From positions 1-21,422 of the forward strand of contig CAZBWS010000042.1 of assembly GCA_964495705.1 (NCBI GenBank): DNA of 21,422 nucleotides. Direction: 5' to 3'. The position numbers and the translations under genes are program-made. How positions within the stretch are numbered: position 1 is the stretch's first letter; the number at the start of each line of letters is the position of its first letter. The notes beneath the pieces were generated by a model that did not search any database, was not told the origin of the DNA, and worked only from the letters and a program-made list of their open reading frames with translations. Origin of the DNA: CAZBWS01 sp964495705. GTDB taxonomy: Bacteria; Pseudomonadota; Gammaproteobacteria; HTCC5015. Shown here piece after piece: positions 7,972 to 15,683 of this stretch.

Positions 7972-8436
7972 TTAGGTGGTGATTTTCTCACACTCTTTGA
8001 TACAAGCTGCACAGGAGTCTGCACAGGCTTGGCACTCCCTGTGCTGGTCCGCATGCTTTAAACACTCTTTTTCACAGTCTCCACATACGTCAATACAAAC
8101 CTTGGCTAGTGCGGCCAAGTGATCGGAGTCGTAGACGCCTAATTTGATCAGGGCCTGACACATGGGCAGTGTTTCATTTACCTTGCGCATACACTCGGCA
8201 ATACTGGTGTCTCCGGCTGCAACGAGTCGAGTGCAATGCTCTATACAGCGCTCGCCCTTTTCAATGCAATCTAAGGCGGAATCAATCAGTGCGGTGTGAC
8301 GATTCACAGCCCCGTGCAAGTGCTTATGTGATTTTTTGTGTGCTTGATCGGCAGCGTGAACGGTGCTGCTGAGTGTGGCTGCGGCGAGGGCACCAGCGAG
8401 TAGTTGGCGACGTTGGCTATTGATTGGCTGCTGCAT
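7972..8436 (-). CDS. Tat-exported four-helix-bundle copper storage protein (Csp1-like)
   Basis: Csp proteins store many Cu(I) ions on cysteines that line the inside of a four-helix bundle. This 154-residue product has a twin-arginine signal (QRRQLL at residues 8-13, hydrophobic stretch, cut after VHA), a His-rich linker (HKKSHKHLH) and fourteen Cys in the mature part, spaced on helices as C..GERC.EHC, VCIDVC.DC..EC and CQAC.DSC.ACIKEC. Csp1 of methane oxidisers is also Tat-exported and has a similar number of Cys, whereas Csp3 stays in the cytosol. The AGGAG six bases before the ATG is a strong ribosome site. On the minus strand TTCACA (8491-8496) and CATAAA (8469-8474) are 16 bases apart and may be a promoter; no obvious CueR-type site was seen. 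Roles in copper tolerance or in supplying an exported cuproenzyme are both possible. Confidence 0.85.
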   Translation of the reverse strand: MQQPINSQRRQLLAGALAAATLSSTVHAADQAHKKSHKHLHGAVNRHTALIDSALDCIEKGERCIEHCTRLVAAGDTSIAECMRKVNETLPMCQALIKLGVYDSDHLAALAKVCIDVCGDCEKECLKHADQHRECQACADSCAACIKECEKITT

Positions 8437-8511
8437 GATGTCTCCTGTGTTGTAGGTATTTGCTCTTGTTTATGCATTGAGTATAGACCCTGTGAAGCCT
8501 ATTTATAAGGC

Positions 8512-8542
8512 AAAAAAAAGCCCGGACAAGCCGAGCTTTTTT
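8512..8542 (-). terminator. Rho-independent terminator of the PI-PLC gene
   Basis: On the minus strand an imperfect GC-rich stem (GCTCGG / CCGGGC with one mismatch, loop of about five bases) is followed by eight T. It lies 15 bases after the stop of the phosphodiesterase gene. It also has a T-run on the other strand but no plus-strand gene needs it. It separates the PI-PLC transcript from the copper-protein gene downstream in the same orientation. Confidence 0.88.
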
Positions 8543-8557
8543 ATTTAGCGCTATCGC

Positions 8558-9775
8558 CTATAGCTCGGGTGTTACCCAGTTGCCTTCGCTGGCTTGGTCA
8601 TTGATGTTTAGCCAAACGCGATCGGCGCCGGCTGCGTTAGCCGCATCACGGATGATCTTGTTGTATTTAGCATTAGTCGGTACAGCGAATTTCCAGTTAG
8701 CTCCCAGTGCAGCACAGGCGGATGCACCACTGCTGTGCTTGCCATTCACTGCGGAGATGCTCCAGTTATTGGTGCCTAATTGGGTACAAGCGAAGGGGTG
8801 TATACGGTTGTCGCCGCAGCCCACATCTGCCCAGCGGCCATTGTTGAGCTGCAAGGCACAGTCTTCGTTGCCGGCGTTATTGGGCTCATTGGTATTCCAG
8901 CTCCAAATAGCGGCAGCGTTACGCCCATCATTGTGAGTCATGTCATCTAGGTTAACTATGTTGCGACCTAGGGTAAAGAAGTTGCTCACATCACTCGCTT
9001 CGATGGAATCTCTATCGCCACCGAAGAGGTTGCCGATAACTGTACGGTCTTCCCATATGCGGTCAATATCGCCTAAGCCAGTAAACACCATGTTTTCCAA
9101 ATTGCCGTTTGCAGAGCAGTTAGCCGCATTACTGCGACCATCTTTCCAGATCAACACCTTTTTGCCGGCATCGAGTACATCGTCCTTGCTAAGGTTGGAG
9201 GGGATAGCTTTGCAGCCGTTGCTGCGATAAACCCAAGAGCCGATCTTGTCATTGAGCTGGCTGTACATGGCGCTGTGATTATTTTCTGAATGGTCTTCGA
9301 TATAGAGTATAAGGACTTGGTCGTCGCTTTCAGAGCTTTGTAGCCACTCGCGTACTTCCTGTAGCCCCTGGGTTAAAAACTTGTCATTTAGGCTGCAACC
9401 TAAGTGATTGTCTTGGCCGTGGCATAGCATTAGGTGATAGCGCCAGTTGCTGGCATTGAGGGTCCAGTGGACATCCAGTTCAAGAAAGCGAGCACCTAAA
9501 CGTAGTTGTTCTTTAAGTGTGTGTTTTTGCTGTGGATCTACATAGCGCAGGTATCCGTCATTGGCATACTCTGAAGAGTTATAAGAGTTATGCGAGCCCA
9601 AGATATTGTTGCTACTGATGGGAGAGTGGCGATCTATTTGACTCTGTAGTCGTAGGGTTTTACCCGTCCAGGAGTTAGCAAAGTCGTCGATGGGGTCAGA
9701 AGCGGGGCTGCCGCCACTTGCAAATACAGAGGCACTCAGTGTGAGGCCGGCTAGAGATAGTAGTAGCTTTTTCAT
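8558..9775 (-). CDS. Secreted PI-PLC X-domain phosphodiesterase with a C-type-lectin-like tail
   Basis: PI-PLC-type enzymes cleave phosphatidylinositol or glycosyl-PI anchors. A signal peptide ends at residue 19 and the mature protein starts SGGSPA. The X-type catalytic region (about 45-275) shows GSHNSY with catalytic His 62, RFLELDVHW with acidic residues E99 and D101, and LMLCHGQDN with the second His 119. Residues 288-405 read as C-type-lectin fold in swapped order: first the normally C-terminal half (NEPNN, EDCA, GRWADVGC, FAC), then the normally N-terminal half (ACAALGANW, VPTNA, VWLNINDQ, EGNW), after which the gene stops. All four Cys of the usual two disulfides are present. GGTGA three bases before the ATG is the likely ribosome site and may be masked by a hairpin. 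Substrate specificity is not readable. Confidence 0.87.
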   Translation of the reverse strand: MKKLLLSLAGLTLSASVFASGGSPASDPIDDFANSWTGKTLRLQSQIDRHSPISSNNILGSHNSYNSSEYANDGYLRYVDPQQKHTLKEQLRLGARFLELDVHWTLNASNWRYHLMLCHGQDNHLGCSLNDKFLTQGLQEVREWLQSSESDDQVLILYIEDHSENNHSAMYSQLNDKIGSWVYRSNGCKAIPSNLSKDDVLDAGKKVLIWKDGRSNAANCSANGNLENMVFTGLGDIDRIWEDRTVIGNLFGGDRDSIEASDVSNFFTLGRNIVNLDDMTHNDGRNAAAIWSWNTNEPNNAGNEDCALQLNNGRWADVGCGDNRIHPFACTQLGTNNWSISAVNGKHSSGASACAALGANWKFAVPTNAKYNKIIRDAANAAGADRVWLNINDQASEGNWVTPEL

Positions 9776-9776
9776 T

Positions 9777-9807
9777 TTTCACCATTATTAATATCAATTA
9801 GGTGAAA
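9777..9807 (-). promoter_or_regulatory. Hairpin that could mask the ribosome site of the PI-PLC gene
   Basis: In the minus-strand transcript TTTCACC (9807-9801) pairs perfectly with GGTGAAA (9783-9777), with a 17-base AT-rich loop. The right arm contains GGTGA, the only visible ribosome site, immediately before the ATG at 9775. A seven-pair stem of this kind could act as a temperature- or protein-dependent switch, or the symmetry may instead be a DNA operator. The function is inference. Confidence 0.3.
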
Positions 9808-9891
9808 TTATTTTATATGAGTGTTAGTCGCAATAAATCATCTGATTGAGACAAAATGGAGCGAAAGCTCACATTGTCGCAAATTGCCAAA

Positions 9892-11223
9892 TCAAAGTTT
9901 ATCCAATGGCCTAGTTGTGGTTAATTCAGATATGGATTCTAAACGCTGCAGCAGCTCCGTAAAACTCGGCCGCAATATGTGTTTTGCTTGCATGCATTGA
10001 TCTTTAAGCGTTACCAGAGCTTGTACGCGCGGGCTTTGTTGCTCACTACAGTTGCTTAATAGGTCTTCTATTAAACAGCCGAAGGCGCGCACTTCTACTT
10101 TTTGCATCGCTAGTTGTTGTTTAGCGGGGAGTCGTGAAAGGTCTGATGCTGCACCGAAGTCGCCAAATAGAACGGAAGCCTGACTATCAATCATTATATT
10201 ATGTGCGTAGACATCTCCATGGCTGACGCTGCACTGGTGTAAGTGGGCTAAGGTGTTGCACATTTGAGTGCTGATACAGAGTATCTCGCTGGGGTTAAAT
10301 ACCGTGCCTTCTGAAAAAGTGTCGCGGGTGCAACTAGCGAGAGATGGAGGTAAGCCTAAATTACAGTAAGTGCTAGGGATGAGCTCCATTACCATGCCTA
10401 GCTGGTCTTCATCATCGACCTGAGCTAGAACCTGAATTAAATGGGGGTGTTCACCCACTTGTAAGCAACAATCCAATTCATCTTGAGGGTAGCCGTCGCT
10501 GGTTATGGCGCCCTTAAACAGTTTGACGGCAACTTGAGCTTGGTCTCTCCAGTGAGCGGCATAGATAATACCAGAAGCCCCTTCGCCAATTTTCTCTTTC
10601 AGCTGAATATCGGACATATTGGTGTTAGGCACAGTAGGACTTACGAAAGAGCGAGGCATAGTGTTACCGGCAAAAGCTAGCCAGGCTAGTTTGGGGAGCT
10701 CTAAGAGCCAGTCAGGCAGAGCTTGTAATTGGTTTGCGGATAGTCTGGCCAGTTCTAGATTTTTGCAGTGGCGCATGGAGTCGGGAAGCTTTCGAATCTG
10801 GTTGCCACCTAGGGCTAGCTTTTGTAGACGATGTAATTTGCCAATGGACTCTGGTAATTGTTTGATCTGATTACCCGTTAAAATCAACCAGCGTGTATCG
10901 ATAGGTAGGACGTCTTCGCCAAATTCAGTAATACCATTGTTTTTAAAGGCAATCATCTCCAACGCTGGGCAATCAGCTAACACCGCGGGGATATGTTGAA
11001 ACTGATTGTTCGATAAAAACAGGATACGCAGCTTTTTAAAACGGCCAAAATCCTTGGGTAATTGGTTGAGTTGATTATCTGCAAGATCGAGTGTTTCTAA
11101 GTGCTCGGCTAGCTGAAATAGCTCATCAGGAAATTTTTTGAGGTTTGCAGCGAGCTTGATACGCGTGGCTTGTTGGCTTAGGGCGGTGGCGATAATTTCA
11201 CTGGGTGTTGTAGCGCTGGGCAT
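9892..11223 (-). CDS. Leucine-rich-repeat protein with C-terminal protein kinase domain
   Basis: Residues about 40-190 hold six or seven leucine-rich repeats of the LxxLxLxxNxLxxLP kind, including LETLDLADNQL and LQKLALGGNQI. Residues about 205-430 form a eukaryote-like kinase: glycine loop GEGASG (213-218), VAVK with K234, HGDVYAHN with catalytic D337 and N342, and GDFG with D355. The Arg of the usual HRD is Gly, a non-RD form often independent of activation-loop phosphorylation. All residues for phosphotransfer are present, so it is probably active. There is no signal peptide or membrane helix, hence cytosolic. The gene is divergent from prfB with about 140 bases between. The substrate is unknown; the repeats probably bind a partner protein. 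A short GAGC-TTTC-GCTC hairpin lies beyond the stop on this strand. Confidence 0.9.
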   Translation of the reverse strand: MPSATTPSEIIATALSQQATRIKLAANLKKFPDELFQLAEHLETLDLADNQLNQLPKDFGRFKKLRILFLSNNQFQHIPAVLADCPALEMIAFKNNGITEFGEDVLPIDTRWLILTGNQIKQLPESIGKLHRLQKLALGGNQIRKLPDSMRHCKNLELARLSANQLQALPDWLLELPKLAWLAFAGNTMPRSFVSPTVPNTNMSDIQLKEKIGEGASGIIYAAHWRDQAQVAVKLFKGAITSDGYPQDELDCCLQVGEHPHLIQVLAQVDDEDQLGMVMELIPSTYCNLGLPPSLASCTRDTFSEGTVFNPSEILCISTQMCNTLAHLHQCSVSHGDVYAHNIMIDSQASVLFGDFGAASDLSRLPAKQQLAMQKVEVRAFGCLIEDLLSNCSEQQSPRVQALVTLKDQCMQAKHILRPSFTELLQRLESISELTTTRPLDKL

Positions 11224-11364
11224 GGAAATCTCAGAAGGGATATAAGAGTGGCGATATTTTACGCGGCTTGAAACTTAAAAGCGCCTCATTCAGGCAAGAT
11301 ATTCGGCTTAAATTGCTGTAAAATTCGTCGAGTTTTATAACATCTTGTCATTTAAGCATATCCC

Positions 11365-12460
11365 ATGGAAATTAATCCCATCGTTAATAGTATTAAAGAT
11401 CTCACCGAACGCGTGACTGCGTTGAGGGGGTATCTTTGACTACGCTGAGAAAAAAGAGCAGCTAGAAGAGGTTCTTTTAGAGCTGGAAGATCCTACGGTA
11501 TGGAATGACCGTGAGCGTGCCCAAGCCCTAGGCCGTGACAAAGCCGCCTTGGAAGGGGTTGTTCTGGTAATTGACGAGCTAACCGTCAGTCTAATAGACA
11601 CTCAAGACTTACTGGAGATGGCTAAAGAAGAGGATGACGAAGATACCCTGGAAGTGGTGGTAGAGGATGTCGCCAGCTTTGAGCAGCAGGTGAATGGCCT
11701 GGAGTTTCGTCGCATGTTTGCGGGGGAATTAGATGCTAATGATTGTTTCTTGGATATCCAGTCGGGTTCCGGGGGCACTGAGGCCCAAGACTGGGCCGAG
11801 ATGATCTTGCGTATGTATTTACGCTGGGCAGAGGCCAAGGGTTTTAAAACGGAGATTCTAGAAGCTTCGGCCGGCGATGTTGCAGGTATCAAAAGTGCAA
11901 CGATTAAAATATCAGGTGACTATGCCTATGGCTGGGCTCGTACCGAGGTCGGAGTACATCGTTTAGTACGTAAGTCGCCCTTTGATTCAGGCAGTCGGCG
12001 GCATACCTCTTTTGCCGCTGTTTTTGTCTCCCCCGAAGTGGATGACAATATTGATATCGAACTCAATCCAGCGGATATCCGCATAGATGTCTACCGTGCC
12101 TCGGGCGCAGGTGGCCAGCACGTTAACAAAACAGAATCGGCAGTGCGCTTGACTCACGCCCCTTCGGGCATTGTTGTGCAGTGTCAGAATGACCGCTCTC
12201 AGCATCGCAATAAGGATTCGGCGATGAACCAGCTCAAGTCCAAACTGTATGAGTTAGAAATTCAAAAGCGCAGCGCAGACTCCCAAGCGCTGGAAGAAAC
12301 TAAATCGGATATCGGTTGGGGCAGTCAAATTCGCTCCTATGTACTGGACGCATCACGTATTAAAGACCTGCGCACTGGCGTGGAAACGGGTAATACCCAA
12401 GCTGTCTTAGACGGTGCACTCGATCAATTTATTGTAGCAAGTTTAAAATCTGGCTTATAA
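11365..12460 (+). CDS. prfB: Peptide chain release factor 2, read through a programmed +1 frameshift
   Basis: RF2 ends translation at UGA and UAA. The gene opens at the ATG at 11365 with MEINPIVNSIKDL, runs 24 codons to an in-frame TGA at 11437-11439 and continues in the +1 frame from GAC at 11438, giving about 364 residues against 365 in E. coli. The second frame holds SPFDSG, the stop-codon-recognition tripeptide of RF2, and GAGGQHVNKTES with the GGQ that triggers peptide release. RF2 levels are autoregulated: when RF2 is scarce the ribosome slips past the TGA. An annotation from the internal ATG at 11549 would lose about 60 residues of the N-terminus. lysS follows after 15 bases, as in many gammaproteobacteria. 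No strong ribosome site is seen before 11365. Confidence 0.97.
11425..11440 (+). promoter_or_regulatory. prfB programmed frameshift signal
   Basis: The sequence AGGGGGTATCTTTGAC is the classical RF2 site: an internal Shine-Dalgarno-like AGGGGG, the slippery CTT codon and the weak stop TGA followed by C. The tRNA on CTT slips one base forward to TTT, after which GAC is read. Confidence 0.97.
12076..12084 (-). repeat. Single copy of the ATGCGGATA word inside prfB
   Basis: The plus strand reads TATCCGCAT, so the word lies on the minus strand. It overlaps a perfect 12-base palindrome GCGGATATCCGC (12071-12082) in codons for Ala-Asp-Ile-Arg. Being in a conserved coding segment, it could be chance. 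Confidence 0.5.
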
Positions 12461-12464
12461 GCCA
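12451..12464. promoter_or_regulatory. 14-base palindrome at the prfB-lysS junction
   Basis: TGGCTTATAAGCCA is a perfect palindrome that includes the prfB stop codon and touches the AAAGG ribosome site of lysS (12464-12468). As RNA it gives a stem of five with a TATA loop beside that site and might tune lysS translation. This is inference from position. Confidence 0.25.
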
Positions 12465-12475
12465 AAGGCATAACC

Positions 12476-13984
12476 ATGACTGAGCAAAATAATCAGCCGA
12501 CTGAAGCAGAGCTTCAGCAAGAAGAGAACAAGTTAATCGCGCAACGCCGCGAGAAGCTTCAGGCTAAACGTGACTCGGGTGAGAAAGCATTCCCGAATGA
12601 CTTCCGTCGCAATGCCTACGCGCAAGACTTGCAAGATAAATACGCGGATCACGATAAGGAGCAGTTAGCACAGCTTGGCGATCGCGCGGCGGTTGCTGGC
12701 CGTATCATGTTGAACCGTGGTGCCTTTATGGTGATACAGGATATGAGCGGTCGCATACAGCTGTATGTGGATCGCAAGGGCTTGGAGAAAGACAAGCTGG
12801 CAGAAATAAAAACCTGGGACCTCGGTGATATCGTTGGCATCGAAGGTACGATACAGCGCTCGGGCAAGGGCGACCTCTATGTGAGCATGGAGACTGCGGA
12901 GCTATTAACCAAGTCGCTGCGACCATTACCGGATAAGCATAAGGGATTGGCGGATATGGAAATGCGCTATCGCCAGCGCTATGTTGATCTTATCGTTAAC
13001 GAAGAAGCTCGCGAAACATTCAATAAGCGTATCAAAATCATTAAGTACATCCGTGAGTTCTTAGACGGCCGCGACTTCCAAGAAGTGGAAACGCCGATGA
13101 TGCAGGTGATTCCTGGCGGTGCGACAGCTCGACCTTTTGTGACCCACCACAACTCGCTGGATATGGATGTGTATTTGCGTATTGCCCCAGAGCTTTATTT
13201 GAAGCGCCTCGTGGTTGGCGGCTTTGAGCGTGTTTACGAAATCAACCGCAACTTCCGTAACGAAGGTCTATCGACGCGTCACAACCCTGAATTCACCATG
13301 GTTGAGTTTTATCAGGCCTACGCGGACTACAAAGATTTGATGAACCTGACCGAAGAAATGCTGCGCGGTATTGCCGAGAACGTGATTGGGCAAACAGTAA
13401 TTGAAGCGGAAGGTCACGAGTATGATTTTGCCAAACCTTTTACACGCATGACGGTGAAAGAATCTATTTTACACTTCAATGACGATATCACTGAAGCTGA
13501 GTTAGACGATATTGAGCAAGCCCGTGCGATTGCCAACCGCTTAGATATTCCGATGAAAGATAGCTACGGTTTAGGCAAGATTCAAATTGAAATATTTGAA
13601 AAAACTGCTGAGCATCGCTTAATTCAACCTACATTCATCACGGCTTACCCAACGGAAGTTTCACCCTTGGCACGCCGTAACGATGACAACCCCTTTGTTA
13701 CCGATCGCTTTGAGTTCTTTGTTGGAGGACGCGAAATTGCCAACGGTTTTTCTGAGCTAAACGATGCGGAAGATCAAGCTGCGCGCTTCCAAGATCAAGT
13801 CGCTGAAAAAGATGCGGGTGATGATGAAGCGATGCATTTTGATGCGGATTATATTCGTGCCTTGGAGTACGGCTTGCCACCGACAGCAGGCGAGGGTATT
13901 GGTATTGACCGCTTGGTGATGTTATTTACTAACTCTGCATCTATCCGCGATGTACTGTTGTTTCCACATATGCGGCCTGAGTAA
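12476..13984 (+). CDS. lysS: Lysyl-tRNA synthetase, class II
   Basis: The enzyme charges tRNA-Lys with lysine, using ATP, in the cytosol. The 502 residues match the usual length (E. coli about 505). An OB-fold anticodon-binding domain comes first (RIMLNRGAFMVIQDMSGRIQ). The class II catalytic core follows, with motif 2 around YEINRNFRNEG, a HNPEFTMVEFYQAY segment, FVGGREIANGFSELND, and motif 3 GEGIGIDRLVMLFTN with the final Arg-containing SASIRDVLLFP. Nothing is missing. AAAGG precedes the ATG, and the gene shares an operon with prfB. Confidence 0.97.
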   Translation: MTEQNNQPTEAELQQEENKLIAQRREKLQAKRDSGEKAFPNDFRRNAYAQDLQDKYADHDKEQLAQLGDRAAVAGRIMLNRGAFMVIQDMSGRIQLYVDRKGLEKDKLAEIKTWDLGDIVGIEGTIQRSGKGDLYVSMETAELLTKSLRPLPDKHKGLADMEMRYRQRYVDLIVNEEARETFNKRIKIIKYIREFLDGRDFQEVETPMMQVIPGGATARPFVTHHNSLDMDVYLRIAPELYLKRLVVGGFERVYEINRNFRNEGLSTRHNPEFTMVEFYQAYADYKDLMNLTEEMLRGIAENVIGQTVIEAEGHEYDFAKPFTRMTVKESILHFNDDITEAELDDIEQARAIANRLDIPMKDSYGLGKIQIEIFEKTAEHRLIQPTFITAYPTEVSPLARRNDDNPFVTDRFEFFVGGREIANGFSELNDAEDQAARFQDQVAEKDAGDDEAMHFDADYIRALEYGLPPTAGEGIGIDRLVMLFTNSASIRDVLLFPHMRPE

Positions 13985-13989
13985 CCACT

Positions 13990-14268
13990 ATGTTTGAAAA
14001 TAAAAATTTCTTGCTAATGAATAAAGTAATCACACTGCTTTTTTGGGTGGCGGTAGGCGCCAATTATGCCTTGGGCTTGCCCGCGCCGATTGGCCCAGCG
14101 CTGGCACTGGCTGGACCACTTATTTTTGCTGCCCATATTGTTGAAGTGCTGGTTTTCTTCGTAAAGTATCGAACAGCTAGCAAGGCAGTTATGCCGGATG
14201 CAGTACAGATACTTATATTTGGTGTTTTTCACTTCAAGCCAATTATCGATAAGAGTAAAGCGGCATAA
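13990..14268 (+). CDS. Small inner-membrane protein, DUF1145-like
   Basis: The product has two or three hydrophobic stretches (VITLLFWVAVGANYALG, ALALAGPLIFAAHIVEVLVFFV, and a shorter one before FHFKPI). Layout and length recall E. coli YhhL (DUF1145), whose function is unknown. The ATG at 13990 lies five bases after the lysS stop; the ATG at 14017, starting MNKVITLL directly before the first helix, is an equally good start. Neither has a clear ribosome site, so translation may be coupled to lysS. Confidence 0.7.
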   Translation: MFENKNFLLMNKVITLLFWVAVGANYALGLPAPIGPALALAGPLIFAAHIVEVLVFFVKYRTASKAVMPDAVQILIFGVFHFKPIIDKSKAA

Positions 14269-14286
14269 AGAGTTTTTGGAACGACG

Positions 14287-15651
14287 ATGTTTGTGGGTTT
14301 TGATTATGGCACATCAAATTGTGCCATGGGTGTCTTACACGGCACGCAGGCAAAGGTGCTTTGCCTAGAGGGCGGCTCTCGCTTTATACCGTCCACACTC
14401 TATTCTCTTGAGAGAGAGCTAATCGCTGAGGCGGTATTCAAGGGTATTGACGAGCTTGCCTTACAGCAGCAATTTAAACGCCAACGCAGTGCAGAGTTGC
14501 AACAGGCGCAGCGTTGCCGTGTACATCATGGCTTGCCAGCGGATGAGCAAACAAGTTTTTTTGGACAAGAAGCTATACAGGCGTATCTGGATGCACCAGA
14601 AGAAGGCTTCTTTATTAAGTCGCCGAAGTCTTTTCTTGGAGCAGGCGGCTTAAGTAGCGCACAAATTGCCTTCTTTGAAGACGTCGTGACCTTGATGATG
14701 ATGGAAGTTAAAGGGCGTGCCGAGCAGCAGCTACAAACCTCTATTACGCAAACGGTGATTGGTAAACCCGTTAATTTCCAGGGTATTAAAGAACAGCAAA
14801 GTAACCAACAGGCTTTAGCCATTTTGAACAATGCTGCGAGCCGTGCGGGTTTTAAAGATGTAGAGTTTCTGTATGAGCCCTTGGCTGCGGGCATCGATTT
14901 TGAAACAACACTGCAACAAGATAAGACCGTACTGGTTGTGGACGTGGGCGGCGGAACTACCGATTGCTCTGTCGTTAGAATGGGCCCGTCTTATATTAAT
15001 AAGGCCGAGCGCGAAGCAGACTTTCTCGGTCATAGTGGTGTACGTGTGGGTGGTAATGACCTAGATATTCATTTGAGTATGCAAGCCTTAATGCCCCTAT
15101 TTGGCTTGGGTAGTGAACTAAGAAATGGAACGCCCTTGCCGAATAAGTTGTTGTGGGATGCAGTGGCTGTAAATGATGTGGCGGCACAAAAGCATTTTAA
15201 TAGTAAAGATTGTGCTCGCCAGCTGGGGCAGCTGTTATTAGAGAGTAAGCAGCCAGCACTACTTAAGCGCTTGCAGCTAATGCAAGCTCAACAGCAAAGT
15301 TATCAGGTCGTGCGAAGTGGAGAGCTGTGTAAAATCGCCCTTAGTGATAGCTCTGAGCACTGCGTGGATTTAAGTTATATTGAAGCGGGCCTGGAGCTAA
15401 GCGTGGCACAGTCACTATTTGCCAAGGCCATTGCCCGCCCCTTAAGCCAGGTGACTGACTTGATGCAGGAAGCGATTCAACAGGCACAGGCACAGCCTGA
15501 CTTAATTTATGTGACGGGAGGAACCGCTAAATCCCCTGTGATCCGTCAAACGATTGAGCGCCTTTTCCCAGATAAGCAGATCGTTGTGGGTGACCACTTT
15601 GGCAGTGTTACCGCCGGGCTTACTCAGTGGGCTGGGCGCTTGTATAGCTAA
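14287..15651 (+). CDS. yegD: YegD-type Hsp70-family ATPase
   Basis: This is an Hsp70/actin-fold ATPase without the substrate-binding domain, as in E. coli YegD (about 450 residues; 454 here). Phosphate loop 1 is FDYGTSNCAMG at residues 5-15, phosphate loop 2 is VVDVGGGTTD near 218-227, and an adenosine-motif-like VTGGTAKSP lies near 413. FYEPLAAG-like text (LYEPLAAGIDFE) matches the connect region of Hsp70s. The role is probably chaperone-like but unproven. A GGAACG ribosome site precedes the ATG. It is in the same run as lysS and the small membrane protein. Confidence 0.92.
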   Translation: MFVGFDYGTSNCAMGVLHGTQAKVLCLEGGSRFIPSTLYSLERELIAEAVFKGIDELALQQQFKRQRSAELQQAQRCRVHHGLPADEQTSFFGQEAIQAYLDAPEEGFFIKSPKSFLGAGGLSSAQIAFFEDVVTLMMMEVKGRAEQQLQTSITQTVIGKPVNFQGIKEQQSNQQALAILNNAASRAGFKDVEFLYEPLAAGIDFETTLQQDKTVLVVDVGGGTTDCSVVRMGPSYINKAEREADFLGHSGVRVGGNDLDIHLSMQALMPLFGLGSELRNGTPLPNKLLWDAVAVNDVAAQKHFNSKDCARQLGQLLLESKQPALLKRLQLMQAQQQSYQVVRSGELCKIALSDSSEHCVDLSYIEAGLELSVAQSLFAKAIARPLSQVTDLMQEAIQQAQAQPDLIYVTGGTAKSPVIRQTIERLFPDKQIVVGDHFGSVTAGLTQWAGRLYS

Positions 15652-15683
15652 GTTAATATACGTGAATAAACAGCGAGATAGTC

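Noticed and set aside
8580..9230. Plus-strand open frames opposite the PI-PLC gene
   Set aside because: They are shadows of a well-supported minus-strand gene; the encoded sequences have no family features.
12071..12082. GCGGATATCCGC palindrome in prfB as an operator
   Set aside because: It lies in conserved coding sequence for Ala-Asp-Ile-Arg; symmetry is probably from codons. Kept only as a copy of the recurring word.
13842..13850. ATGCGGATT in lysS as an eighth copy of the recurring word
   Set aside because: One mismatch, in conserved coding sequence; not counted.
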